A stretch of 64,000 nucleotides of DNA. It comes from Allomuricauda sp. CAU 1633. Its GTDB lineage: Bacteria; Bacteroidota; Bacteroidia; Flavobacteriales; Flavobacteriaceae. The stretch is taken from the NCBI RefSeq assembly GCF_017313225.1, contig NZ_JAFLNE010000002.1, forward strand, positions 1 to 64,000, written 5' to 3'. Position numbers and translations under genes: made by a program. Shown one piece after another: positions 44,522-53,225 of the stretch; position 1 is the first letter of the stretch, and the number at the start of each line of letters is the position of its first letter. Under the pieces are notes generated by a model. It did no database searches, was not told where the DNA came from, and saw only the letters and a list, made by a program, of their open reading frames with translations.

Positions 44522-45013
44522 ATGGAAAAAAAACAGATTGGTTTTGAGCTTTCCATCTACCAAGATGTGAGTGAGCTTTCACAAAGTGAGCAAAAATTGT
44601 TACATGCCGCTGAACAAGCCCAGAAAAATGCCTACGCTCCCTATTCCAATTTTCAGGTAGGTGCTGCCGTTTTACTGGAAAATGGAGAGATTATTATTGG
44701 GAGTAACCAAGAAAATGCGTCCTATCCTTCCGGTCTCTGCGCGGAACGCGTAGCAGTATTTCAAGCTGGGGCAAGATACCCCGGGGTTGCCCTTAAAATG
44801 TTGGCGGTCACTGCTAGCTCAAGACATCATCTGGTTGATTCACCTGCCGCACCTTGTGGCAATTGCAGGCAGTCCATTATGGAATATGAACAGAATCAAA
44901 AATCACCCATTGTTATCTTGCTCAAGGCGGAAAAAGGGCCCATATATAAATGTAATTCCATGGCTGATATTTTACCCTTGGCTTTCAATAGTTCATTTTT
45001 GGGGGATTCTTAA
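44522..45013 (+). CDS. cdd: Cytidine deaminase
   Basis: 163 aa. Zinc site: Cys and catalytic Glu in YPSGLCAERVAVFQAG (about 75-90) and the pair in APCGNCRQSIMEYEQ (about 112-126). The substrate-binding start is APYSNFQVGAAVLLENG (about 39-55). It deaminates cytidine and deoxycytidine to uridine in pyrimidine salvage. The N-terminal 30 residues are an extension before the core that is common in Bacteroidota homologues. It sits between porV and the pyruvate dehydrogenase genes. Confidence 0.95.
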   Translation: MEKKQIGFELSIYQDVSELSQSEQKLLHAAEQAQKNAYAPYSNFQVGAAVLLENGEIIIGSNQENASYPSGLCAERVAVFQAGARYPGVALKMLAVTASSRHHLVDSPAAPCGNCRQSIMEYEQNQKSPIVILLKAEKGPIYKCNSMADILPLAFNSSFLGDS

Positions 45014-45044
45014 ACCAATTCTTTTTCCAAAACAGATATATATG

Positions 45045-45052
45045 TATTTTTG
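45045..45052 (+). promoter_or_regulatory. -7 element for pdhA-pdhC
   Basis: TATTTTTG, exact TAnnTTTG match, 42 bp before the pdhA start. A small CCCC/GGGG hairpin (45057-45070) lies in the leader. The -33 box is unclear. Confidence 0.45.
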
Positions 45053-45093
45053 CTCTCCCCAGAAGAGGGGAATTTCACATAATAACATCGTTG

Positions 45094-46092
45094 ATGAAAA
45101 AAATCACCAAAGAAGTTTACCTTAAATGGTATGAGGACATGCTGTTCTGGAGAAAGTTCGAGGACAAATTGGCCGCAGTATATATTCAACAAAAAGTTAG
45201 GGGCTTCCTACATTTGTACAATGGTCAGGAAGCAGTTTTGGCAGGCGCGCTGCATGCCATGGACCTTACCAAGGACCGAATGATAACCGCGTATCGAAAC
45301 CACGTACAGCCTATTGGAATGGGTGTGGATCCCAGACGTGTTATGGCCGAGCTTTTTGGAAAGGTTACGGGAACCTCTAAGGGTATGGGGGGCTCCATGC
45401 ACATTTTTTCCAAAGAACATCGCTTTTATGGTGGTCATGGAATTGTGGGGGGACAGATTCCGTTGGGAGCTGGACTTGCCTTTGCCGATAAATATTTTAA
45501 AAGGGATTCAGTGACGCTTTGTTATATGGGAGATGGCGCTGTACGCCAAGGTTCCTTGCACGAAGCGTTTAACTTGGCCATGTTGTGGCAATTGCCTGTA
45601 GTGTTCATTTGTGAAAACAATGGCTACGCCATGGGAACTTCGGTAGCCCGTACAGCGCATACCACAGATATCTGGAAATTGGGATTGGGCTATGAAATGC
45701 CTTGCGGACCGGTGGATGGTATGGATCCAGCCATTGTGGCCAAAGAAATGGACAAAGCCATTGAACGTGCCAGAACAGGAGGAGGTCCAACATTCTTGGA
45801 GATGAAAACCTATAGATATAGAGGGCATTCTATGAGTGATGCACAACATTACCGAACCAAAGAAGAAGTGGAGGAGTACAAAAAGATTGACCCCATTACC
45901 CAAGTAAAAGATATTATTCTGGAAAAAGGATATGCTTCTGAGGAAGACTTAAAGAAGATTGATAAAGGCGTGAAGGATTTGGTAAGCGAATGCGAAAAAT
46001 TTGCAGAGGAATCAGATTTTCCGCCAAAAGAGCAATTGTACGATACTGTATACGAACAAGAAGACTATCCATTTTTACAACATAAATTATAA
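45094..46092 (+). CDS. pdhA: Pyruvate dehydrogenase E1 component, alpha subunit
   Basis: 332 aa from ATG 45094; the codon before it is TTG and is not needed. Thiamine diphosphate motif GDGAVRQGSLHEAFNLAM followed by PVVFICENNGYAMGTS (about 150-182), plus the phosphorylation-loop-like YRYRGHSMSDAQHYRT (about 248-263). It decarboxylates pyruvate and reductively acetylates E2 lipoyl groups. The E1 beta gene is not adjacent; it must lie elsewhere. The gene ends 4 bp before the E2 gene. Confidence 0.96.
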   Translation: MKKITKEVYLKWYEDMLFWRKFEDKLAAVYIQQKVRGFLHLYNGQEAVLAGALHAMDLTKDRMITAYRNHVQPIGMGVDPRRVMAELFGKVTGTSKGMGGSMHIFSKEHRFYGGHGIVGGQIPLGAGLAFADKYFKRDSVTLCYMGDGAVRQGSLHEAFNLAMLWQLPVVFICENNGYAMGTSVARTAHTTDIWKLGLGYEMPCGPVDGMDPAIVAKEMDKAIERARTGGGPTFLEMKTYRYRGHSMSDAQHYRTKEEVEEYKKIDPITQVKDIILEKGYASEEDLKKIDKGVKDLVSECEKFAEESDFPPKEQLYDTVYEQEDYPFLQHKL

Positions 46093-46096
46093 GTAG

Positions 46097-47737
46097 ATGG
46101 CAGAAGTAATCAACATGCCGAGATTGAGCGACACCATGGAAGAAGGTACCGTGGCAAAATGGCTCAAAAAAGTAGGTGATAAAGTGGAAGAAGGCGATAT
46201 TTTGGCCGAAATCGAAACCGACAAGGCTACCATGGAGTTTGAATCCTTCCATGAGGGAACCCTTCTTCATATAGGAATACAGGAAGGAGACGGCGCTCCG
46301 GTTGATTCACTTTTAGCCATTATTGGTGATGAAGGAGAGGATATTTCTGCCTTGCTCAATGGAGGAGGTGCAACCGAATCCAAAGAAGAAACTGCTGAGG
46401 CTCCCGCAACCAAAGCTGAGGAAAGTGCTGCTGAACCTGCAGGTGCACCTGCTGAAATTCCTGATGGGGTTGAAGTCATTACCATGCCCCGTTTGAGTGA
46501 CACCATGGAAGAAGGAACCGTGGCCAGTTGGTTGAAAAAAGTGGGTGATGAAGTGGAAGAAGGCGATATTTTGGCCGAAATCGAAACAGATAAGGCCACG
46601 ATGGAGTTTGAATCTTTTTACTCTGGTAAATTATTGCATATTGGAATCCAAGAAGGCGAAGGTGCCCCAGTGGATTCCCTTTTGGCCATCATTGGTCCGG
46701 AAGGAACCGATGTGGATGCGGTATTAAAGGCACAAGCTGGTGGAGGTTCTGCTCCAAGTACCCCAAAAGAAGAAGTGGCACCAAAAGCTGAATCCAAATC
46801 AGAAGAACCGGTTCAGACGGAAACTACCGCTTCCCAAGATGGAAATCGCATTTTTGTATCACCATTGGCCAAAAAAATAGCCGAGGAAAAAGGAATCAAC
46901 CTATCAAATGTTAAAGGTTCTGGCGATAACGGAAGAATCGTAAAACGGGATGTTGAAAACTATCAACCATCACAAACTGCTGCCGCTCCGGCTACCGAAA
47001 AAGCATCGGAAGCTGCTGCTGCTCCAATTGCTCCAATAAGCTTGCCGGTAGGCGAAGAAAGTGTTGAAGAGGTGAAAAACTCTTCCATGCGGAAAGCCAT
47101 CACAAAGCATTTGAGTGCCTCCAAGTTTACAGCACCACATTTCTATCTGACCATAGAAGTGGATATGGACAATGCAAAGGCATCAAGAGCACAGATCAAC
47201 AATTTGCCCGATACCAAGGTATCTTTCAACGATATGGTATTGAAGGCTTGCGCCATGGCCTTAAAAAAACATCCGCAGGTAAATACCACTTGGACGGACG
47301 ATGCCACTATCTTTAAGCACCACATCCACATGGGTGTTGCTGTTGCCGTTGATGAAGGTTTAGTGGTTCCAGTCATTAAATTTGCCGACAATCTTTCATT
47401 GACGCAGTTGGGTGCTGCGGTCAAAGATTTGGCAGGTAGGGCACGAACCAAAAAAATAAAGCCCGATGAAATGGAAGGGAGCACCTTTACTGTTTCCAAT
47501 CTGGGAATGTTTGGCATTCAAGAGTTTACCTCCATTATCAACAAGCCTAATTCGGCAATCCTATCCGTTGGAGCCATTGTGGAAAAACCAGTGGTTAAAA
47601 ATGGTGAGATTGTTGTTGGCAATACCATGAAAGTAACCTTGGCCTGTGACCACAGGACTGTGGATGGTGCGGTGGGCGCTCAATTCCTCCAGACACTAAG
47701 AGCCTATTTGGAAAACCCAGTGACCATGTTGGCATAA
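46097..47737 (+). CDS. pdhC: Pyruvate dehydrogenase E2 (dihydrolipoyl acetyltransferase), two lipoyl domains
   Basis: 546 aa. Two near-identical lipoyl domains at about 3-80 and 130-208, each with the lipoyl Lys in EIETDKATMEFES, joined by Ala/Pro/Glu linkers. Peripheral-subunit-binding domain about 252-290 (FVSPLAKKIAEEKGINLSNV). Catalytic acetyltransferase domain about 325-546 with the active-site DHRTVDGAVGAQFL. It is the core of the complex that makes acetyl-CoA. The double lipoyl arrangement reads as a tandem duplication. It forms an operon with pdhA; E1 beta and E3 are not in this window. Confidence 0.96.
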   Translation: MAEVINMPRLSDTMEEGTVAKWLKKVGDKVEEGDILAEIETDKATMEFESFHEGTLLHIGIQEGDGAPVDSLLAIIGDEGEDISALLNGGGATESKEETAEAPATKAEESAAEPAGAPAEIPDGVEVITMPRLSDTMEEGTVASWLKKVGDEVEEGDILAEIETDKATMEFESFYSGKLLHIGIQEGEGAPVDSLLAIIGPEGTDVDAVLKAQAGGGSAPSTPKEEVAPKAESKSEEPVQTETTASQDGNRIFVSPLAKKIAEEKGINLSNVKGSGDNGRIVKRDVENYQPSQTAAAPATEKASEAAAAPIAPISLPVGEESVEEVKNSSMRKAITKHLSASKFTAPHFYLTIEVDMDNAKASRAQINNLPDTKVSFNDMVLKACAMALKKHPQVNTTWTDDATIFKHHIHMGVAVAVDEGLVVPVIKFADNLSLTQLGAAVKDLAGRARTKKIKPDEMEGSTFTVSNLGMFGIQEFTSIINKPNSAILSVGAIVEKPVVKNGEIVVGNTMKVTLACDHRTVDGAVGAQFLQTLRAYLENPVTMLA

Positions 47738-47744
47738 TAAATAA

Positions 47745-47775
47745 CTGTCCCTTGAGCAGAGTCGAAAAGGGACGG
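47745..47775. repeat. REP-like palindrome (GTCCCTT...AAGGGAC)
   Basis: GTCCCTT-GAGCAGAGTCGA-AAAGGGAC forms a hairpin just after pdhC. The inner CAGAGTCGA resembles the core of the element at 63401-63427 and of dispersed intergenic palindromes seen in many Flavobacteriaceae. Confidence 0.6.
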
Positions 47776-47795
47776 TTTGACATCATATTAATTAG

Positions 47796-47821
47796 AAGCA
47801 TCCTTTTAGGATGCTTTTTTT
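47796..47821 (+). terminator. Terminator of pdhA-pdhC
   Basis: AGCATCC / GGATGCT stem around TTTTA with seven T. The tail TATCTTTA (47821-47828) resembles a -7 box, so the promoter of the following peptidase gene may start on the terminator tail. Confidence 0.85.
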
Positions 47822-47849
47822 ATCTTTAGAAAATTCAAAAAACGAAAAG

Positions 47850-48845
47850 ATGAAACTGTTCTTACATGCATTTGCTCTGATATTTCTGATGACCTGTGGC
47901 TCCACTAAAATGGTTCAGACTCCTTCACAAGGAGGAGATCAGAGTGTAACGGTCAATACTGCAAAAAGTGATGATGACACCTTTACCAATGGGGAGCGTA
48001 TAGGTGAAATTATGAACTATCTAGCTTCAGACGATCTAAAGGGTCGCGATTCTGGAAGTGAAGGCATTGAAATGGCGGCCCAATACATTGAAAATCACTT
48101 TAAATCCTACGGTGTAAAGCCCTATTTCGATTCGTATCGGGATACGATTACCAATTATAAGGACCCTTCCTATAATATTGTGGGGATTGTTGAAGGGAAC
48201 GACCCGGTTTTAAAGAATGAATACATTGTAATTGGAGCGCATTACGACCATATTGGCACCATTGCTCCCGAAAATGGGGATTATATAGCCAATGGGGCCA
48301 ATGATAATGCATCCGGAACCACTTCGGTCATGGAAATGGCACGATACTTCGGCACCCATAAGACCAATAAGCGAAGTTTAATTTTTGCGCTTTTCACTGC
48401 GGAAGAAAAAGGATTGTTGGGTTCTGAGCACTTGGCCAAAAGATTAAAAGAACAGAACCTGAATTTATATACCATGCTCAATTTTGAAATGACAGGCGTA
48501 CCCTTGCAGGGTAAGGATTACTTTGTGTATATCACAGGGTATGAGCGCTCCAATTTGGCTGAAGTGTGCAACAAATATGCTGATGAAAACTTAGTAGGTT
48601 TCTTACCAACGGCAAAAGAGTACAATTTGTACCAACGTTCGGACAATTATGCCTTTCACAAGGAATTTGGAGTACCATCCCATACGTTTTGCACCTTCGA
48701 TTTTACCAATTTTGGGCACTACCATAAAGTGGGAGATGAGGTTGACCTTATGGATTTTGGGCACATGGCTACCTTGGTGAACAAGGTATTACCCGTTATC
48801 GAAGGGATCGCCAATGGCCCTGAAAATGAAATCAAGTTGAACTAA
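47850..48845 (+). CDS. M28-family zinc aminopeptidase, lipoprotein
   Basis: 331 aa from ATG 47850, which gives MKLFLHAFALIFLMTC with a lipobox; the longer frame adds 13 polar residues. Metal ligands: His/Asp in IGAHYDHIG (about 135), Asp in NGANDNASGTTSVME (about 155), Glu in FTAEEKGLLGSEHLAK (about 190), and a late His in FTNFGHYHKVGDEVDL (about 295). It is a dizinc exopeptidase of the outer membrane or periplasm, used to trim peptides. It is a single gene. Confidence 0.9.
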   Translation: MKLFLHAFALIFLMTCGSTKMVQTPSQGGDQSVTVNTAKSDDDTFTNGERIGEIMNYLASDDLKGRDSGSEGIEMAAQYIENHFKSYGVKPYFDSYRDTITNYKDPSYNIVGIVEGNDPVLKNEYIVIGAHYDHIGTIAPENGDYIANGANDNASGTTSVMEMARYFGTHKTNKRSLIFALFTAEEKGLLGSEHLAKRLKEQNLNLYTMLNFEMTGVPLQGKDYFVYITGYERSNLAEVCNKYADENLVGFLPTAKEYNLYQRSDNYAFHKEFGVPSHTFCTFDFTNFGHYHKVGDEVDLMDFGHMATLVNKVLPVIEGIANGPENEIKLN

Positions 48846-48910
48846 GTTCAAAAAGCCTTCTCGCCCCCTTCTGGGGATGAGTGAGGTCCTGAAAATCAAT
48901 GTTTGGATTT

Positions 48911-48940
48911 TTCGTGTCTATTCGTGAAATTCGTGTCGAA
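48911..48940. repeat. Three TTCGTG repeats
   Basis: TTCGTG occurs at 48911, 48921 and 48930 within TTCGTGTCTATTCGTGAAAT and the bases after it, in the gap before the SDR gene. Repeats of this kind are common in Bacteroidota intergenic DNA. No function is known. Confidence 0.4.
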
Positions 48941-49005
48941 TGGAATATGGGTGAACTTTGGACAATGAATTCACCACTTTGCTAGAATGACAAAATGAGC
49001 TAGAT

Positions 49006-49689
49006 ATGGCAAACATTATCATCACGGGAACAAGCCGGGGAATTGGTTTTGAGTTGGTGCGCCTTTTTGCCCAAGAGGGGCATAATGTGCTCGCCTTATC
49101 TAGAAATACCCAACCCATTGCTGATTTAGACCTACCCAATGTTCATGCCTTACCATTTGATTTGGCCAACCCAGTGGATTTTGAAAAAGTAACGGACTTT
49201 CTGGAGCAGGAACAGTGGCACATCGTAGATGTGCTCATCAACAATGCAGGACGTTTGCTCAATAAGCCTTTTTCAGAAACAACCACTGAAGAATTTGAAG
49301 CGGTTTACAAAGTAAATGTGTTTGGTGTCGCTGAATTAATCAAAACTGTTTTACCACAGATGGGTCAAGGAGGGCATGTGGTTACCATTAGTTCCATGGG
49401 TGGGGTGCAGGGCAGCGTAAAGTTTCCAGGACTCTCAGCTTACAGTTCTAGCAAAGGAGCCGTAATTACCTTAACAGAACTATTGGCTGAGGAACATAAA
49501 GAAACCGGCCCCAGTTTTAATGTATTGGCGTTGGGCGCCGTACAGACCGAAATGTTGGGAGAAGCTTTTCCAGGCTACCAAGCACCTGTTACTGCTTTGG
49601 AAATGGCCACCTATATCAAGGAATTTGCCTTAACAGGACAAAAACTCTATAATGGGAAATTGTTGCAAGTGAGCAATAGTACCCCCTAA
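49006..49689 (+). CDS. Short-chain dehydrogenase/reductase
   Basis: 227 aa. NAD(P)-binding start IIITGTSRGIGFELVRLFAQ (TGxxxGIG, about 4-15), INNAG at about 77, catalytic Ser in VVTISSMGG (about 130) and Tyr-x3-Lys in LSAYSSSKGAVITL (about 145-149). The substrate is not deducible. A broken, separately diverged copy of the last 175 bp lies 1.15 kb downstream at 50658-50832, with one unrelated gene between. Confidence 0.92.
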   Translation: MANIIITGTSRGIGFELVRLFAQEGHNVLALSRNTQPIADLDLPNVHALPFDLANPVDFEKVTDFLEQEQWHIVDVLINNAGRLLNKPFSETTTEEFEAVYKVNVFGVAELIKTVLPQMGQGGHVVTISSMGGVQGSVKFPGLSAYSSSKGAVITLTELLAEEHKETGPSFNVLALGAVQTEMLGEAFPGYQAPVTALEMATYIKEFALTGQKLYNGKLLQVSNSTP

Positions 49690-49704
49690 ATATTCTAGCA
49701 AATT

Positions 49705-50478
49705 TTATTTTTTCGATGGGTTGGAATGATATTCATTGCCGTCGATGTCGATATAAACAGTTTCATTATTGGGCAATTCTGCTTTGGCCAGAAAAAAATC
49801 AAAATCAGAAATGTGTTTGTATTTGGGTTGAACGCATGTGTGCCCCAACAAGCCGTATAAATCGTTGATTTTAGTTTTAAGCGGGCGACAATAATTTACG
49901 AAGCTTATGGAATCATATGTTGTATTTGGGTTTTCCAATGTAAAATATTTGCCCTTTTTCTCAAGTATCAACATTTTTGGACTTACTCCATTTACAGCAG
50001 AACAAAATGAGTCCTCAATATATAGATTGTCTTCTCCGTTTATAAAATAAACCTTGTCCGCCATGCTTTTGGGTATTTCCTCCAATGTAGAGGTGGTTGT
50101 TGTTACTTCTGGATGCGCAGTGTGGAACTCTTCTAGTTCCTTAATAACAAATTTTTTCCGGGTTGGCTCAACGGACCGTCTATACCGACTATAAATCCCA
50201 CAGCCATCAATAGTTTCTGTAATGTCATCCAGAACATTGAGGTCTTGATCCAAATAAAACATATTGTTTTCATTGTCAAGTATTTGAAAATAGTGAACGA
50301 TGATTCGGGCAAAATTCAAGTTCTCAAACCTTTTGCCATTTTCTTTGTGACTAATGCGGTATGCATTACTATCTTTTTCAATAGCAACATATGAATCATA
50401 ATATTGAACAATGGAAGTCTGTGCATCCAATAAGTAACTGAAACTTCCGAATACGATAAAAAGTACGAGTTTTTGCAT
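49705..50478 (-). CDS. Secreted WG-repeat-like protein
   Basis: 257 aa. Signal peptide about 1-19 (VLFIVFGSFSYLLDA, cut before QTS). The C-terminal part (DLYGLLGHTCVQPKYKHISD, then NNETVYIDIDGNEY) resembles one or two WG repeats, found in surface or periplasmic proteins. The rest is polar and unrecognised. It is convergent with the SDR gene and lies between the intact SDR gene and its decayed 3' copy, so it looks like inserted cargo. Confidence 0.7.
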   Translation of the reverse strand: MQKLVLFIVFGSFSYLLDAQTSIVQYYDSYVAIEKDSNAYRISHKENGKRFENLNFARIIVHYFQILDNENNMFYLDQDLNVLDDITETIDGCGIYSRYRRSVEPTRKKFVIKELEEFHTAHPEVTTTTSTLEEIPKSMADKVYFINGEDNLYIEDSFCSAVNGVSPKMLILEKKGKYFTLENPNTTYDSISFVNYCRPLKTKINDLYGLLGHTCVQPKYKHISDFDFFLAKAELPNNETVYIDIDGNEYHSNPSKK

Positions 50479-50657
50479 GGGACGATTGTTTTATTTTCCT
50501 GGGGATGGAATTTCTTGAGTCAGAAAAATATAAAACCCAACTTGTAGAGCAATTCTTTAATTGATGAAGCCTCAATTTCGTTTGATAGATGAGGAACATT
50601 TGTCCAAAATAATTGCCAAAGCGTACATTAGATTACCATAGATAGTGCAGCAGATTA

Positions 50658-50832
50658 CTTTTAACGTGCTAGTTTTGGGTGCCGTACAGACCGAAATGTT
50701 GGAAGAAGCTTTTCCGGGTTACCAAGCCCCCGTTACCGCCTTGGAAATGGCTTCGTATATCAAGGATTTTGCCTTGACCGGACAAAACTTTATAATGGAA
50801 AGTTGTTACAAGTAAGCAATAGTACGCCGTAG
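50658..50832 (+). pseudogene. Decayed copy of the SDR 3' end
   Basis: About 175 bp aligned with 49515-49690, near 84% identical by eye. Most differences are at third codon positions (GGC/GGT, GCA/GCC, CCT/CCC, ACT/ACC), which is how two functional genes diverge. One A is missing in the run that reads CAAAAACTC in the intact gene, so the frame is broken. The 5' part is absent. It ends at a stop codon 2 bp before the convergent glycosidase gene. Confidence 0.88.
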
Positions 50833-50834
50833 TT

Positions 50835-53225
50835 TTAATACGAAACTTCCACCTTCATTTTATCAGATTCAATCCAAGCTTCATTTCCCGAAGCTGATAG
50901 GGTGCCTTCCAAAATTTGCAATTGGTTCAACTGACTTTTTGGAATCTTCAATTTGATTTTCCACTCAGCATTGCTCTGCTCAATTTTGATGGTGGTTTTA
51001 CCCTCTTTTTTAGTGTAGAACATGGAAATTTCATTGGCACCATCACCAATTTTCACGTTTTGCAAAGCACAATCATCCCATGCATCGGGCATTAATGGGG
51101 AAATCACAACTTCTTTTTGTGCAGCATTGGGTTGAATGCCAAAAAACTGGTGCACAATAGGGTAGGCAAAGCTATAAATGTTCCAAGCTTGCGTTATCAT
51201 GCCATAATCAGGGGAAACCTCATACATACTGCCCGGAAAGGCATAACTAAAGGTGCGGGTCATCCGTTCCAAATAGTTGAGAGCCTCGTTAGGCCTCCCA
51301 TAATTATTTTCAGCTCGTGCTTGTACCCCTGTGGGTAAGGTCATTACGGCTCCAGTATAGGAGAAAATTTTAGATCCCTTAAACGAACCGTCATCGGAAC
51401 CAGCTGACTGGTCACGATCAATCCCCGTCACAAAAACCCCAAACGGGTTCACAAATTGCTCTGCAGTTTTCAAGGCTTTGATGGCCTTCGTGCTATCTGC
51501 AATTCCCATTTCCATGGGAGTGTTCACCACCCAATTGTGGTGCATCACAAAGGGTCTTGGTTTGCTGGAAGGGTTTTTCTTAACAAACTCTTTTGTGGCT
51601 TCGAGTTCTTCAACGGCCCACGGTTTGTTCAAGGTATCGGCTCGAACAATAGCATCCTCAATCAGATGTAAGGCTTGGGCATCCGTTCCAATAAAATCGG
51701 CATACGAATTGAAATTTTCGGACCAAAATTCGGTGTTGATTTTATTTTTGAGCTCATCAGCAATATTTTGATATTGCAAGGCGAGTGAATCCTTGCCCAA
51801 TTCCTTTGCCATTAGCGCTGCATCAGCAAATGCTCTTTGGGAATAGGCGGCCACATCAATCATTTCGCTGTCCAACCCATGAATTTCCATCATCCCAAAA
51901 CCTTCGGGGAAACCATTGCCGTCCAAATCATTTTCTTTCATCAACCACAAAAGGCCCTTTTCTATGGTTGGGAAGTATTTTTCCAGAAATGACAGGTCGC
52001 CGTTCCATTGGTAAATGCTCCAAATCAACGAAGCAAATTGAGGCGTCTCGTTGATATTGCCTTTGTTAAAAACTGCTCCATTGGTAGACATTTCATGAAT
52101 GATCTTCCCGTTGCTGTTCACGCTGGTGGAAACGCTGTCCAATAAAGCAATGGTGCTGTAGACGGCATCGGTTTGTCCAATGGCCATATACCCTTGAAGG
52201 GCGTACTCACTGTCCACCCCAAACCACCATGGATAATCGGGAATGCCCGCAGTGATTCCAGTGCCGATTTCAGGAACGGTCCGTACCAGCCAATCGCAGT
52301 TGTATTTTAACCATTCAAAGGTTTGTTGCATTTTTTTATCGGGAATGGTCAATTTAGATTGCTGGGCCAATTGCTGATACCGTTCCTTTTTGTCCGATAA
52401 TAGATGAAGCCAATCTGATTTTATGGTATTAAATGTGGTAATGGTGTTTTCTTTTGAGGTGTATGAGCCAGCAACAATAAAATTGATGGTTTTGGTTTCA
52501 TTGGGCTCAATTTCCATTGCATAGGACAATTGGTTGGAAGCACCCAAGCCACTGTAAGTATTTTTTACTTCAGATTTTTGAGCCGGAGCAGTATCACTGG
52601 CATAACAAACAAACCAAGGATTATCCTTATCTTTTGCTATCCAACCCTGAATAGCTTCCTCAAAAACGGCCTCATCTTGGGCATCATTCATGTGGGTGCG
52701 TTCCCCCAACCACGTCGGTCTTAAATCCGAATGACCCGTAAAATCCAAATCAAATGTGGTTGCTGTTGAGCCGGTATTGGTCAATTCAACCTGAACCAAG
52801 AGCCCTTCCAAATCATCTGGAACAAATTGCCATCGGTTCACGGAAATATTTTTTGAAGGAACCACAAACTGATGCGTATTGGCAAATGGATAGTTGACAA
52901 ACGTATCGGCTTTATTCAGCAGGTAAGATTCATCATTCCACTTTAGTTCAATGTCAAATCCATCCATCAATTTAATGGGATGGTTCCAAATACCCCCCAT
53001 TTCACCTTTTATATGCCATCCCAATTCCGGAAAGGAGCCGTCTTGATGACCAACCATATATACCCTATTTCCCGCCGTAACAAAAGGGGATTCCAAATAC
53101 TCAGTTTTCCCATTGATATGAGTACTGTTTTCCATTAGACTTGAAAGCGCCATCGGTTTTTCGGTTTCTGAACAATTCCAGAAAAGAAATCCAAGGAGGG
53201 CTAATGTATAATTGGGCCATCTCAT
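50835..53225 (-). CDS. Large six-hairpin glycosidase, lipoprotein
   Basis: 796 aa from ATG 53225, giving MRWPNYTLALLGFLFWNC with a lipobox; a longer frame would overlap the divergent SprT gene by over 100 bp. The N-terminal half is a beta-sandwich domain; about 300-690 is an (alpha/alpha)6 barrel: TGITAGIPDYPWWFGVDSEY, WSIYQWNGDLSFLEKYFPT, DGNGFPEGFGMMEIHG, AYSQRAFADAALMAKELGKD. It resembles glycogen-debranching or GH63-type enzymes, so it probably cleaves glucosidic or similar linkages at the cell surface. Acidic residues in the DSEY and EGFG stretches are candidate catalysts. The family number is uncertain. Confidence 0.8.
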   Translation of the reverse strand: MRWPNYTLALLGFLFWNCSETEKPMALSSLMENSTHINGKTEYLESPFVTAGNRVYMVGHQDGSFPELGWHIKGEMGGIWNHPIKLMDGFDIELKWNDESYLLNKADTFVNYPFANTHQFVVPSKNISVNRWQFVPDDLEGLLVQVELTNTGSTATTFDLDFTGHSDLRPTWLGERTHMNDAQDEAVFEEAIQGWIAKDKDNPWFVCYASDTAPAQKSEVKNTYSGLGASNQLSYAMEIEPNETKTINFIVAGSYTSKENTITTFNTIKSDWLHLLSDKKERYQQLAQQSKLTIPDKKMQQTFEWLKYNCDWLVRTVPEIGTGITAGIPDYPWWFGVDSEYALQGYMAIGQTDAVYSTIALLDSVSTSVNSNGKIIHEMSTNGAVFNKGNINETPQFASLIWSIYQWNGDLSFLEKYFPTIEKGLLWLMKENDLDGNGFPEGFGMMEIHGLDSEMIDVAAYSQRAFADAALMAKELGKDSLALQYQNIADELKNKINTEFWSENFNSYADFIGTDAQALHLIEDAIVRADTLNKPWAVEELEATKEFVKKNPSSKPRPFVMHHNWVVNTPMEMGIADSTKAIKALKTAEQFVNPFGVFVTGIDRDQSAGSDDGSFKGSKIFSYTGAVMTLPTGVQARAENNYGRPNEALNYLERMTRTFSYAFPGSMYEVSPDYGMITQAWNIYSFAYPIVHQFFGIQPNAAQKEVVISPLMPDAWDDCALQNVKIGDGANEISMFYTKKEGKTTIKIEQSNAEWKIKLKIPKSQLNQLQILEGTLSASGNEAWIESDKMKVEVSY

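Noticed and set aside
46122..46720. Direct repeat of about 240 bp inside pdhC as a mobile or recombination feature
   Set aside because: It is the coding of two homologous lipoyl domains, normal for E2 proteins.
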